Positions 18,551-26,857 of a stretch of 64,000 bases of DNA are shown piece by piece. The notes under the pieces were generated by a model. It did no database searches and was not told the DNA's origin. It saw only the letters and a program-made list of their open reading frames with translations. The DNA lies in assembly GCA_963837445.1 (NCBI GenBank), contig CAWINK010000001.1, positions 124,001-188,000 of the forward strand, read 5' to 3'. The position numbers were made by a program, and so were the translations under genes. The stretch is from JACVRW01 sp963837445 (GTDB lineage: Bacteria; Actinomycetota; Thermoleophilia; Solirubrobacterales; Thermoleophilaceae). The stretch's first letter is position 1. Each line of letters opens with the position of its first letter.

Positions 18551-20013
18551 TCCTGCTCCCCGACATGGACGAGCCGCGGCCCTCGCACCCGGCCGAGGAT
18601 CGCCTCCGCTCCGACGAGGATCTCTGAGGCCACGCGGCCATCCGCGTCCACCACCACGGCGCTCGGCGTGCCACCGACCCCGAAGGCCCCGGCCGCGCTC
18701 CAGTCGGGGTCGAGCAGGACGGGGGATGTGAACCGCTCGGCACCTGTGCGCTCCGCGCTGCCAGTTGAGATCACCACGAGCTGCGGCGACGAGCCGTTCG
18801 CCTCTGCCTCCCACGCGACCAGATCGGCGTGCATCGAACGGCAGAAGCCGCAGTCCGGGTCCCAGAACAGGAGGAGCGACTCGCGGCCGCCGGTGAGGAT
18901 CGGACGTGCATGGAGAGCGGCCAGTTGGTCGAGCGCCGGCGACGGGGCACCGACCGGGAGGCCCGGCGCGTCGAGCACGCCCGCCACCAGCTCGGCGATC
19001 GCGCCCGGGCCGGCTGCCAGGTTGCTCCTGATCGTGGCGTCCGGGGCGACCAACACCGCGCTCGGCGTGCCGGCCACCTCGTAGGCCCGATAGATCTCGC
19101 CCTCGGCGTCCGCAAGCACCGTCCGCAGGTCATGGCGCGTCGCGTCCGCGCGAAGCTCGTCCGGCTCGGCTTGGCCCAGGACGGCGACGCTCAGCCGGTC
19201 GCCGTGAGCCGCCTGCCAGCGGGCGAGGTCGGGCATCAGGGTCTCGCAGGGCCCGCAGCCGGGACTCGTGAACACGAGCAGCAGCGGCAGCCCCGGCCGC
19301 AGCAGATCGTGGAGCCCGACCTCTCGGCCGGCCTTCCCCGCGTCGGCCAGGGCGAACGCCGGGGCGGGCGTGCCGGGCTCGAGGCCGAGCGCCGGCCCCT
19401 CCTCGAGCTCGTCGAACGAGTAGCCGGCGTCGCCGAGCGCGGCCTCCAGGCGCTCCACCCGCACGAGGACTTTTCCGTATGAGCGCAGCAGGGAGACGAA
19501 GGCGACGAGGCCGGCGACGACGACCGCAGCGAGCGTCAGGCCGAGCCCGATGGCCACCAACTCGGCGCCGTCGAGATCGGCCGCCCAGTCAAAGGTTCCC
19601 GTGCCGGGCTCGGCGAGGCTGCCGGCGAGCGTGAAGACGGCAACGCCCCCGAGCACGGCGTTGCGCGCGAGCGTGGCGCCACCGGCCGGCGCGGAGTGGA
19701 GCTGCCCGAAGCAGTGGCAGTCCGGCGTGCGCCCGCGCGCGAGGCTCGCCGCGATCACGCCGGAGAAAAGAGCCAGCATCGCAAGCGCGCCAGCCGCGCC
19801 GGCGACCGCTGTGGCCGTCGGGATCAGGAGGACCGCCACGGCGATCTCGGCGAGCGGCAGCACCAACGCAAGCGGTCCCACGAGCGCCCTCGGCGCTCCG
19901 AACTCGCGCACGGCGGTCCGCGTGCCGTCGCGGTCGATCAGCTTCGCAATCCCCGCGACCAGGAATACGGCCGCGAGCAGGACGCGCCCGGCCGACAAGA
20001 GCACTTCGAACAT
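18547..20013 (-). CDS. MauE/DoxX membrane domain fused to two thioredoxin-like domains
   Basis: The 488-residue protein has an N-terminal MauE-like membrane domain with five hydrophobic segments (about 5-27, 43-65, 69-92, 116-134, 151-176) and the family CxC pair Cys99/Cys101 in DCHCFG. Two thioredoxin-like domains follow, with active sites CGPC (253-256) in FTSPGCGPCETL and CGFC (388-391) in FWDPDCGFCRSM, each followed by a GTPSAV-type cis-Pro loop. The architecture is a membrane thiol relay. The MauE family is known from methylamine dehydrogenase maturation, where it works with MauD to form disulfides. The start is ATG 20013. Confidence 0.88.
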   Translation of the reverse strand: MFEVLLSAGRVLLAAVFLVAGIAKLIDRDGTRTAVREFGAPRALVGPLALVLPLAEIAVAVLLIPTATAVAGAAGALAMLALFSGVIAASLARGRTPDCHCFGQLHSAPAGGATLARNAVLGGVAVFTLAGSLAEPGTGTFDWAADLDGAELVAIGLGLTLAAVVVAGLVAFVSLLRSYGKVLVRVERLEAALGDAGYSFDELEEGPALGLEPGTPAPAFALADAGKAGREVGLHDLLRPGLPLLLVFTSPGCGPCETLMPDLARWQAAHGDRLSVAVLGQAEPDELRADATRHDLRTVLADAEGEIYRAYEVAGTPSAVLVAPDATIRSNLAAGPGAIAELVAGVLDAPGLPVGAPSPALDQLAALHARPILTGGRESLLLFWDPDCGFCRSMHADLVAWEAEANGSSPQLVVISTGSAERTGAERFTSPVLLDPDWSAAGAFGVGGTPSAVVVDADGRVASEILVGAEAILGRVRGPRLVHVGEQE

Positions 20014-20059
20014 GCTGGCGCGACCGTACCCCAGGGCTGGGGCCAGAGCAACCCAGCCG

Positions 20060-20737
20060 TCAGGCAGGGCGGGAACCCGGTGGGGTGAGGCCCGTCTCGT
20101 AGGCGAAGATGACCGCTTGGACGCGATCGCGGGCGTCCAGCTTGGCGAGGATGCGCTTGACGTGGGTCTTGACCGTGGACTCGCCGATCACGAGCAGGTC
20201 GGCGATCTCGCCGTTCGAGAGTCCCTGGGCCATGAGCTCGAGCACCTCGCGCTCGCGCGCGGTCAGCTCTGCCAATCGCGCGTCACGCGAGGTGTCCGGT
20301 GCTGGCTGCTGCGCCATGCGCTCTATCACCCGGCTCGTGACCGAGGGGGAGAGCAGCGCGTCGCCGGCGGCAATCGTGTGCAGCGCCGCCACGAGCTCCT
20401 CGGGCCGAGTCCGCTTCAGCAGGAAGCCGGACGCGCCCGCGCTCAGGGCACCGAAGATGTAGTCGTCCTGCTCGAAGGTGGTGAGGATCACGACCTTTAC
20501 GTCCGGGAACGCGGCGAGCAGCTCGCGCGTGGCAGAGATGCCGTCGAGATCGGGCATCCGGACGTCCATCAGGACGATGTCGGGGTTCAACAGACGCGTG
20601 CGGTAGACGGCTTCGCGACCATCGCCTGCCTCACCCACGACGTCGATCGCATCGTCGGTGGTCAGCACACCACGGAGGCCGGCTCGCATGAGGTCGTCGT
20701 CGTCGATGACGAGGACGCGGACGGGCGAGGTGGTCAT
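20060..20737 (-). CDS. NarL/LuxR-family response regulator
   Basis: The 225-residue protein has a complete receiver (VRVLVIDDDDLMRAGL, phosphoacceptor Asp in IVLMDVRMPDLDG, Lys in SGFLLKRTRPEEL) and a LuxR-type helix-turn-helix (LTAREREVLELMAQGLSNGE, GESTVKTHVKRILAKL). Its start overlaps the stop of the histidine kinase (ATGA, 20734-20737), so they form a two-component pair. It is the last gene of an operon membrane protein - kinase - regulator. Confidence 0.95.
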   Translation of the reverse strand: MTTSPVRVLVIDDDDLMRAGLRGVLTTDDAIDVVGEAGDGREAVYRTRLLNPDIVLMDVRMPDLDGISATRELLAAFPDVKVVILTTFEQDDYIFGALSAGASGFLLKRTRPEELVAALHTIAAGDALLSPSVTSRVIERMAQQPAPDTSRDARLAELTAREREVLELMAQGLSNGEIADLLVIGESTVKTHVKRILAKLDARDRVQAVIFAYETGLTPPGSRPA

Positions 20738-21885
20738 TTGCCGCGATCTCCTATGGGTAACCGCGCGTGTGCGCGGAAACGCGAGCCAACGCGGTTCACC
20801 TCGAGCGAGCCTCCAAGCAGCGCGGCGCGCTCACGCATCCCGGCGATTCCGTGGCCTCCGCTGCCCACGGCGCCGGTCGTGCGCGCGTCCAGCGGGTTCT
20901 CGACCGTGAGCACGAGCTCGTCCGACTCGACCGCGATCCGCACCGTCGCGCTGCCGCCTCCATGCCGGGCGGCGTTGGTGAGCGCCTCCTGAAGGATGCG
21001 GTAGGCGGCCCGGTCGATCCCCGGAGGCAGCGCGGGCAGCCCGCCGCGAACGGTTGCCGCCACCTCCATGCCGGCTGCACGGTGGCGCTCGAGGAGACTC
21101 TCGACCGCCGCGATCCCCGGTGGAGGTTCGACCCCGTTGGCTCCGCTGGTCGTGGCGTCGTCTCGGAGCGCCCGCACCATCTCGTCGATCTCTCCCACGG
21201 TTTCGCGCGCGACATCCTCGATCGTCTCGAAGGCCTCGCGCACCGAGGGTGGGTCCTCCGCGCGCAGGCGGCCGAGGCCGGCGTGAACGAGAATCACGTT
21301 GATCGCGTGGCCGGCTGAGTCGTGCAGGTCCCGTGCGATGCGGGCGCGTTCCTCGGCCGCGGCCAGCCGTCGGTCGCGCTCTGCCTCACGTTCCGCGCGC
21401 AGCGCGCGATCCTCGAGCTCGGCCATCCGCTCCTGCCGCAGCCGCGTGCGCTCCGCAACCACCCACGCGCCACCCCAGACGAGCACACCGAAAAGCGCCT
21501 CGGTGCCCGGGAAGCGGTCCGTGGCCAGCCCGCTTGCGGTGACATGGGCGACCAACATCGGCACCGCCAGCGCGAGCATCAGCCGCGTCTGGCTCCGCGA
21601 CTCGTCGCTGGCGACCATCCAGTAGAGCGCGAGCGTTGGACCGAGCGGCGGGCCGACCGGATCGGCCGCGAGGCGCAGCGCGACGCTTGCGAGGCCCGTC
21701 AGCACGAACACCGCGATCGGCGCTCGCCGACGGGCCACGAGCGGCAGCGAGGCGGCCGCCGCCAGCAACAGGCCAACCGCGTCGACCTGCTCGTCAGCCT
21801 CAGCCTCCCCGATCGCCAGGAGCGCGACCGTTCCGGCGAAGACCGCCAGGGCGATAGCCGTGTCGAACCCGATCAGCTTTCGCAT
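20734..21885 (-). CDS. NarL-type sensor histidine kinase (HisKA_3)
   Basis: The 383-residue protein starts at ATG 21885, overlapping the upstream stop by one base (TAATG). The N-terminal half has about six membrane segments without a clear extracellular sensor. A coiled coil follows, then the HisKA_3 motif ERARIARDLHDSAGHAINVI with the phospho-His, and a HATPase_c domain (LQEALTNAARHGGGSATV, GSGGHGIAGMRERAALLGG). It would phosphorylate the adjoining LuxR-type regulator. The signal is probably sensed in the membrane, possibly with the upstream membrane protein. Confidence 0.93.
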   Translation of the reverse strand: MRKLIGFDTAIALAVFAGTVALLAIGEAEADEQVDAVGLLLAAAASLPLVARRRAPIAVFVLTGLASVALRLAADPVGPPLGPTLALYWMVASDESRSQTRLMLALAVPMLVAHVTASGLATDRFPGTEALFGVLVWGGAWVVAERTRLRQERMAELEDRALRAEREAERDRRLAAAEERARIARDLHDSAGHAINVILVHAGLGRLRAEDPPSVREAFETIEDVARETVGEIDEMVRALRDDATTSGANGVEPPPGIAAVESLLERHRAAGMEVAATVRGGLPALPPGIDRAAYRILQEALTNAARHGGGSATVRIAVESDELVLTVENPLDARTTGAVGSGGHGIAGMRERAALLGGSLEVNRVGSRFRAHARLPIGDRGK

Positions 21886-22391
21886 TACAGACGTATCTTT
21901 CTCCGTTTTCCAGGCTTGTAGACACTCAGCACGGTCGCCGCGGTGAGGGCGAGCACGTCCCAGGCCGCGGCGGCGATGAGCACCGTCTCCGCGTTGCCGC
22001 TTCCGTCCCGCATCTCGTTGGTCGCGGGACCGATCACGAGGGCGCCGACGAGGATCACGGACAGCAGCAGCATCAGCTTCGCGGTGACCCACGCGTGGCG
22101 GAGCACACCCCACTTCGAGCCGAGACCGAGTGTGAGCCCGGTGATCAGCGCGGCGAAGCTGAGCGGGATGCCGAACACCACGCTGAACATCTGCAGCAGT
22201 TCGTAGGAGGCGCTCGCGAATTCCGTGTCGGTGGTCGTGGCCGCGCGGACGTTGACCGCCAGGACGGCGGCCACGTCGCCCAGTAGCCCGACGGAAGCGA
22301 TGATGTGTGCCGTGAGCACCGCGCGCCGCAGGCGCGGTGACAGCGGGCGCCGCACCACGGTGGGTGCCTTTTGGACGGATATGGCATTCAC
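21885..22391 (-). CDS. Four-helix membrane protein (DUF2269-like)
   Basis: The 168-residue protein has four hydrophobic segments: VLTAHIIASVGLLGDVAAVLAV, a second around MFSVVFGIPLSFAALITGL, a third around KLMLLLSVILVGALVIG and a fourth around AAAWDVLALTAATVLSV. The His in the first helix recalls DUF2269-type proteins. GTG 22391 is the best start, because the sequence upstream has no protein-like character. It is first in the operon with the kinase and regulator, so it may be a sensor partner or a target of the system (inference). Confidence 0.7.
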   Translation of the reverse strand: MNAISVQKAPTVVRRPLSPRLRRAVLTAHIIASVGLLGDVAAVLAVNVRAATTTDTEFASASYELLQMFSVVFGIPLSFAALITGLTLGLGSKWGVLRHAWVTAKLMLLLSVILVGALVIGPATNEMRDGSGNAETVLIAAAAWDVLALTAATVLSVYKPGKRRKIRL

Positions 22392-22423
22392 AATGGTTGC
22401 GAGGCTAGGTCTCGCCACAGCCG

Positions 22424-22532
22424 CCGGAAACACCCCGTCGGGCGATTTCCGGTCCCCCCTGGGGTGGATGCGCTCAGGGCTTCCGTCGTCCGTCCTGTTC
22501 TGGCCCCCGTATAGGGGGTCTAGGCAGGACGG
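22424..22532. promoter_or_regulatory. Structured intergenic region with two inverted repeats ahead of the two-component operon
   Basis: Two inverted repeats lie between the operon start (22391) and the SnoaL remnant (22579). One has arms CCGGAAA (22424-22430) and TTTCCGG (22446-22452). The other is nested: outer arms CCGTCCTG (22490-22497) and CAGGACGG (22525-22532), inner arms CCCCC and GGGGG around a GTATA loop. They could be operators for the adjacent regulator or RNA hairpins. No poly-T follows the nested repeat on either strand, so a classical terminator is less likely. Confidence 0.6.
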
Positions 22533-22578
22533 TCGCCTCTTCGCTTCAGGATCGTGTGCCGCGATACTCGCTTGACGG

Positions 22579-22815
22579 ATGTGGGATGAACGCATCAGCG
22601 TCGTCCGAGGATTTGCGGACGCGATCACCGAGCGCGACGTCGAGGCGGCCCTCGAGTTCTGCCACCCCGAGATCGAATTCTTCTCACTGATGGCACAGCT
22701 CGAGGCGAGCCCCTTCCGGGGGTTCGCGGGCATTCGCAGATACTTCAAGGACATCGACGCGACTTGGAAGGAATGGCGAGTCGACGTCGAGCAGCTGGTG
22801 GCTGCGCCGGACTCT
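22579..22815 (+). pseudogene. Truncated SnoaL-like (NTF2-fold) gene
   Basis: From ATG 22579 the frame encodes the first about 75 residues of a SnoaL-like protein (VVRGFADAITERDVEAALEF, FRGFAGIRRYFKDIDATWKE). At about 22815 the family pattern ends and the frame continues as the antisense of the next gene. The usual C-terminal half with a Trp-x-x-x-Asp-Gly strand is lost. The intact relative at 22835 lies tail to tail with it, so the loss probably arose by recombination between related copies. Confidence 0.6.
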
Positions 22816-22834
22816 GGCGCCGGAGAAGTAGGGG

Positions 22835-23272
22835 CTACTCCGCCAGCCCCACAGCCTCGAGGGCCTCCGAACGATCCCGGTAGATCTGAATTGACGACAG
22901 GCGGCCGTCACGAACAAGCCAGATATGGGCCGTCTTCCGATCGGTCGCCACGCCGCTCGCACCACCCTCCGCGACGACGCGGACAAGCGCCGCCACTCGA
23001 TCCCCTGCGTCGATGAAGCGCTCCGGCTCGAACCGAAACTCCGTCCAGGTCTCCCGAAGCATGGCGAGCAACCGCGTCATGCCCTCCCGGCCCCGAAGCA
23101 CCTGCTCGCCCTCCGGGTAGTCGGCAGGCATTCGAATTTCCACGCCCTCGTCGTAGTACTCGCGGAACAGCCGGTCAAGAAGCGCCCGCTCATCGTCGGC
23201 GCTCAAGGGCAGGGCGAATGGGCCGTCCTCCGCATAGAGGCGGCGGACGATCTCGACGTTCTCCCGGGACAT
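22835..23272 (-). CDS. SnoaL-like domain protein
   Basis: The 145-residue protein begins MSRENVEIVRRLYAEDGPF and ends HIWLVRDGRLSSIQIYRDR followed by a short helix, which is the typical whole-length pattern of single-domain SnoaL/NTF2-like proteins of this group. These proteins share a cone-shaped ligand-binding fold; substrates are mostly unknown. The gene is alone, and tail-to-tail with the truncated relative. Confidence 0.85.
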   Translation of the reverse strand: MSRENVEIVRRLYAEDGPFALPLSADDERALLDRLFREYYDEGVEIRMPADYPEGEQVLRGREGMTRLLAMLRETWTEFRFEPERFIDAGDRVAALVRVVAEGGASGVATDRKTAHIWLVRDGRLSSIQIYRDRSEALEAVGLAE

Positions 23273-23564
23273 CGCCCGCGCAGTATCCCCACGTCACGGC
23301 GCGTTCGCAGGCAGGTTGGACTTGACATCGCCCGGGTCGGACCTGCTCGTGCACGTGGAGTCGACGCGCCCCCCCGTGGTGGCGCAGACCGGCCACGAGG
23401 AGGGCCCGTGCTCGGCGGCGGCGCCAACAAAAGGCCGCCATGGGCGCCGACAAAGTGGCGCCAACCGGGCCACTGCCACGAGTTTCGTCGCATAGTCAGA
23501 CCTTTCTCGTGGCACCGCCGTGGACCCTTCAGTGCAAGGAAGTGCCAGCGACGCCGGCGTAGTC
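23273..23564. other. Non-coding or degraded stretch of about 290 bases
   Basis: No frame here has convincing protein character on either strand. It is GC-rich, with a run of seven C at 23370-23376. It holds the promoter side of the SnoaL-like gene and the end of the LysR gene. I see no terminator or repeat that I can support. Confidence 0.4.
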
Positions 23565-24461
23565 CTACGAGGCCGCCTGGTCGAACTCCAGAGGGGCGAA
23601 CAGGGCCAGCAGCTCCGTGATCACGGGCGTGCGCTCGACGCCCGTGGCGGTCACCAGCCCGATCGTGTACTCGATCTCCGGCTCGACGAGCGGGATCGCG
23701 CGCAGGTCGTCCGGCAGCGGGTTGGTCTCGAGCCAGGTCTGCGCGATGATCCCGGGCAGGCCGGCGCGGGCGTGCGCCACGAGGGTGGAGACCGAGTTCG
23801 TCTCCACGGCCGGCTCGGGCGTGGCGCCCGCGGTCGCGAACGCCCCGTCGACGATGCGGCGGTGCTGCATGTCCGGCGTGAGCAGGCAGAGCGGCAGCTC
23901 CGCCGCGACGCTCCAGGGGACGGTCGACTCGGACCCGAGCTCGCCCCCGGCCGCCGTGACCAGCAGGTAGTGCTCGTGCCAGAGCCCGATCGTGTCCACG
24001 TGCTCGAGCGGCTCGTTGTCGAGGTAGGTGAGGCCGGCGTCGATCTCCCCGTGCTCGAGCCCGTGCGCGATCTGGCGCGAGCTCATCGACGTCAGCCGCA
24101 CGCGCATGCGCGGATGGCGCTCGCGGAAGCGCGCGGTGACCCGCGGGGAGATCGGGAGCGACGTGGGGATGGCGCCGATCCGCAGGATGCCCTCGAGCCC
24201 GCCCCGGAGGCGGGTGGCCTCCTGCCGGAGGCTGTCGAGGTCCGCGAGCGCGCGCTGCGCCCAGACGATGATGCGCTCGCCCTCCGGCGTCAGGCCCTCG
24301 AACTGGCGCCCGCGCCGCACCAGCGGGACGCCGAGCTCGCGCTCGAGGCTCCTGATGCCCGCCGAGAGGGTCGGCTGCGCGGCGTGGCAGGCCGCCGAGG
24401 CGCGGCCGAAATGGCGCTCGCGGTCGAGGGCCGTCAGATACTCGAGCTGACGTATGAACAC
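23565..24461 (-). CDS. LysR-family regulator, divergent from the formate dehydrogenase operon
   Basis: The 298-residue protein starts at GTG 24461 (FIRQLEYLTALDRERHFGRA), a typical LysR N-terminus; the 21-codon upstream extension of the open frame would run through the operator and is rejected. The winged helix covers about 1-60 (ACHAAQPTLSAGIRSLERELGVPLV) and the co-inducer domain about 90-290. The start has TACGAT 9 nt upstream, so the mRNA may have almost no leader. A palindrome between the genes fits as its binding site, so it probably controls the formate dehydrogenase operon and itself. Confidence 0.9.
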   Translation of the reverse strand: MFIRQLEYLTALDRERHFGRASAACHAAQPTLSAGIRSLERELGVPLVRRGRQFEGLTPEGERIIVWAQRALADLDSLRQEATRLRGGLEGILRIGAIPTSLPISPRVTARFRERHPRMRVRLTSMSSRQIAHGLEHGEIDAGLTYLDNEPLEHVDTIGLWHEHYLLVTAAGGELGSESTVPWSVAAELPLCLLTPDMQHRRIVDGAFATAGATPEPAVETNSVSTLVAHARAGLPGIIAQTWLETNPLPDDLRAIPLVEPEIEYTIGLVTATGVERTPVITELLALFAPLEFDQAAS

Positions 24462-24478
24462 TGTCTCGTGATCGTACT

Positions 24479-24499
24479 TTGATAGATGCGCTCTATCAA
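24479..24499. promoter_or_regulatory. Perfect inverted repeat, likely LysR operator
   Basis: Arms TTGATAGA and TCTATCAA are separated by TGCGC. The core has the form ATAG-N7-CTAT, a T-N11-A-type LysR site with the same half-sites as the OxyR consensus. It lies in the 55-bp region between the divergent LysR and formate dehydrogenase genes. Confidence 0.75.
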
Positions 24500-24516
24500 T
24501 AGCTCGGTCAGACCAG

Positions 24517-26208
24517 TTGGACAAGCAATCGGCCAGAGAGGACGATTGCGACGTTGTGTCGCGGAACTTGGTCGAACTAGTCCGCCGTCACCACGAGCAG
24601 GGAGCGCCGACGGCGCTGGACGTGCTCAAAGAGGCGATGGATCAGAACGGTGAGATCACCGACGACGACCGGCGCCTTGCCGCGGAGCGCTCGGGACTGC
24701 CCGAGGCGACCGTCCACGGGGTCTCGACCTTCTACGAGGACCTGCTCGTGCCGCGCGGGCGCCGCCACGTGCGCGTGTGCACCGGCACGGCCTGCTTCGC
24801 GGCGACGGGCGACGCCCACGTCCACGAGCTCGCCGGCGGCCTGGGCCTATCGCTCGGGGAGCGCTCGGACGACGGCTCGCTGTCCCTGGCGGAGACCGTC
24901 TGCCTCGGCTACTGCCACGCCTCGCCCGCCGTTCGCGACGGCGACGTGATCGATGCCGGCCCGGATGCGATCGACCGCGTCCTGGCGGACGCGGCGAAGC
25001 CCGCCCCGGAGCCGCTCGTGGAAAGCCTGCTCGACGAGCCCGTCCTGACCCGCACCGGCAACTGGTCCGGGCTCCGCAAGGCGCTGGCTGAGACGACGCC
25101 CGAGCTGCTGCTCGAAGAGGTGAAGGCGGCGGAGGTTCGCGGCCGCGGCGGCGCCGGCTTCCTCGCCGGCGTCAAGTGGGAGTTTGCGCGCAACGCCGAG
25201 GGCGAGCCGAAGTTCATCGTGGCGAACGGCGACGAGGGCGATCCGGGCTCCTACATCGACAAGGTGCTGATGGAGGACAACCCGCACCTGTTCCTCGAGG
25301 GCATGGCGCTCGCCGGCTTCGCCGTCGGCGCGAGCCACGGCTTCGTGCTCGTGCGCTCGGAGTACCCGCGCTCCAAGCCCGAGCTGGAGGACGCCGTCTT
25401 CCACGCGCACTCGGAGGGCCTCCTCGGCGAGGACATCCTCGGCTCTGGCTTCAGCTTCGACATCACCGTGATCGAAGGCGCGGGCTCCTACGTCGTAGGC
25501 GAGGAGACCGCCCTGCTCGCCTGCCTCCAGGGCCTGCGCGGCACGGTCTCAGCGCGGCCGCCGTTCCCCGCCCAGCGCGGGCTGCACGGGCTGCCGACCG
25601 TCGTGAACAACATCGAGACGCTCGCCAACATCCCCTTCATCGCCAGCCACGGCGCCGAGGCCTACCGCGCGCTCAGCCCCGGCGCCACGGCCGGGACGAA
25701 GCTGGTCTGCTTCAACGAGCGCTTCGAGCGAGCGGGCTGCTTCGAGGTCCCGTTCGGAATGACCGTGCGCGAGCTGTGCGAGGACGTGGCGGGCGGCATG
25801 CGCGACGGCCGCTCGGTGAAGGCGGTGCAGATCGGGGGCCCGCTCGGCGGCATCCTCCCCGCCTCTCGCCTCGACGCCGTCTTCGACTTCGAGCCGCTGG
25901 TGGCGGAGGGCTGCATGGTGGGCCACGGCGGGATCGTCGGGTTCGATGACCGCACCGACATGCGCGACGTGGCGAGGCACCTGCTCCACTTCGGCGCCGA
26001 CGAGAGCTGCGGCAAGTGCTTCCCGTGCCGGATCGGGCTGCGCCGCGCGCACGAGATGTTCGTCTCTGAGAAGCCGGTCGAGCGGGCGCGCCTCGAGGAG
26101 CTGCTCGAGGCGCTCGAGCTGGGCAGCCTGTGCGCACACGGCGGCGGGATGCCGGCCCCGATCCGCAGCCTGCTCGAACACTTCCCGGAGGAGCTGGGGC
26201 TCGCGTGA
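24517..26208 (+). CDS. Formate dehydrogenase NuoE-NuoF fusion subunit (NAD-binding)
   Basis: The 563-residue protein joins two complex I-like parts. Residues about 15-155 are NuoE/FdsG-like (GLPEATVHGVSTFYEDL; [2Fe-2S] cysteines in VCTGTACF and CLGYC). Residues about 180-563 are NuoF/FdsB-like: VRGRGGAGF for FMN/NADH binding, ANGDEGDPGSYIDK, and [4Fe-4S] cysteines ESCGKCFPCRIG plus a fourth in SLCAHGG. It would pass electrons from formate to NAD+. The start is TTG 24517 or GTG 24556; the latter is nearer to AGAGAGGA. It overlaps the next gene by one base (TGATG). Confidence 0.92.
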   Translation: MDKQSAREDDCDVVSRNLVELVRRHHEQGAPTALDVLKEAMDQNGEITDDDRRLAAERSGLPEATVHGVSTFYEDLLVPRGRRHVRVCTGTACFAATGDAHVHELAGGLGLSLGERSDDGSLSLAETVCLGYCHASPAVRDGDVIDAGPDAIDRVLADAAKPAPEPLVESLLDEPVLTRTGNWSGLRKALAETTPELLLEEVKAAEVRGRGGAGFLAGVKWEFARNAEGEPKFIVANGDEGDPGSYIDKVLMEDNPHLFLEGMALAGFAVGASHGFVLVRSEYPRSKPELEDAVFHAHSEGLLGEDILGSGFSFDITVIEGAGSYVVGEETALLACLQGLRGTVSARPPFPAQRGLHGLPTVVNNIETLANIPFIASHGAEAYRALSPGATAGTKLVCFNERFERAGCFEVPFGMTVRELCEDVAGGMRDGRSVKAVQIGGPLGGILPASRLDAVFDFEPLVAEGCMVGHGGIVGFDDRTDMRDVARHLLHFGADESCGKCFPCRIGLRRAHEMFVSEKPVERARLEELLEALELGSLCAHGGGMPAPIRSLLEHFPEELGLA

Positions 26209-26852
26209 TGCGCATCGAGATAGACGGCGAGGAGACCACCGTCGAGCCCGGCACTACGGTGCTCGAGGCAGCACGCGCGCTCGGCCGCGAGATCCCGACG
26301 CTCTGCTTCGACGACCGTCAGGACGCCTTCGGCGCCTGCCGCGTCTGCCTGGTCGGCATCGAGGGCGCGCCCGGGCCGATGGCGTCCTGCACGACGCCGG
26401 CCCGCGACGGCATGAAGGTGGACACGCTCGACCCGGTGTCGCGGCGCGTGGCCGCCGCGGTCGTCGAGCTGGTGCTGTCCGAGCTGCCGCAGCCTCCGGC
26501 CGAGCACACCGAGCTGGCGCAGATCAGCCGCATGCTCGACGTGGGCACGCCGCGCTGGCCCGGCGAGCAGCACGACGTGGAGAAGCACGACGAGAGCCAT
26601 CCCTACCTCGCCTTCCACCACGAGCTCTGCATCTCGTGCGGGCGCTGCGTGCGCGCGTGCGACGAGGTGCAGGGAACCTTCGCCCTGACCGCCACCGGGC
26701 GCGGCTTCGGCGCCAATGTCGCGGCCGGGCTGGACGAGGGCTTTCGGGCATCCGCGTGCGTATCCTGTGGGGCCTGCGCGGACACATGCCCGACTGACGC
26801 GATCACGGAGATGTCGCTGCTTCAGTTGGCCGACCCAGAACACGTGAGGTGA
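26208..26852 (+). CDS. Formate dehydrogenase iron-sulfur subunit (NuoG N-terminal-like)
   Basis: The 214-residue protein has an N-terminal plant-type [2Fe-2S] domain (about 1-75; TLCFDDRQDAFGACRVC and the later SCTTP), a His-Cys cluster region (ESHPYLAFHHELCISCGRC) and two [4Fe-4S] motifs (CISCGRCVRAC, CVSCGACADTCPTD). In FdsA-type enzymes these domains are usually the N-terminus of the catalytic subunit; here they are a separate gene. It would connect the molybdenum site to the flavin subunit. Both ends overlap the neighbours. Confidence 0.92.
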   Translation: MRIEIDGEETTVEPGTTVLEAARALGREIPTLCFDDRQDAFGACRVCLVGIEGAPGPMASCTTPARDGMKVDTLDPVSRRVAAAVVELVLSELPQPPAEHTELAQISRMLDVGTPRWPGEQHDVEKHDESHPYLAFHHELCISCGRCVRACDEVQGTFALTATGRGFGANVAAGLDEGFRASACVSCGACADTCPTDAITEMSLLQLADPEHVR

Positions 26853-26857
26853 ACCTC

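Noticed and set aside
23294..23515. Possible 73-residue secreted protein on the minus strand
   Set aside because: No signal peptide or family motif, and the other frames are equally open.
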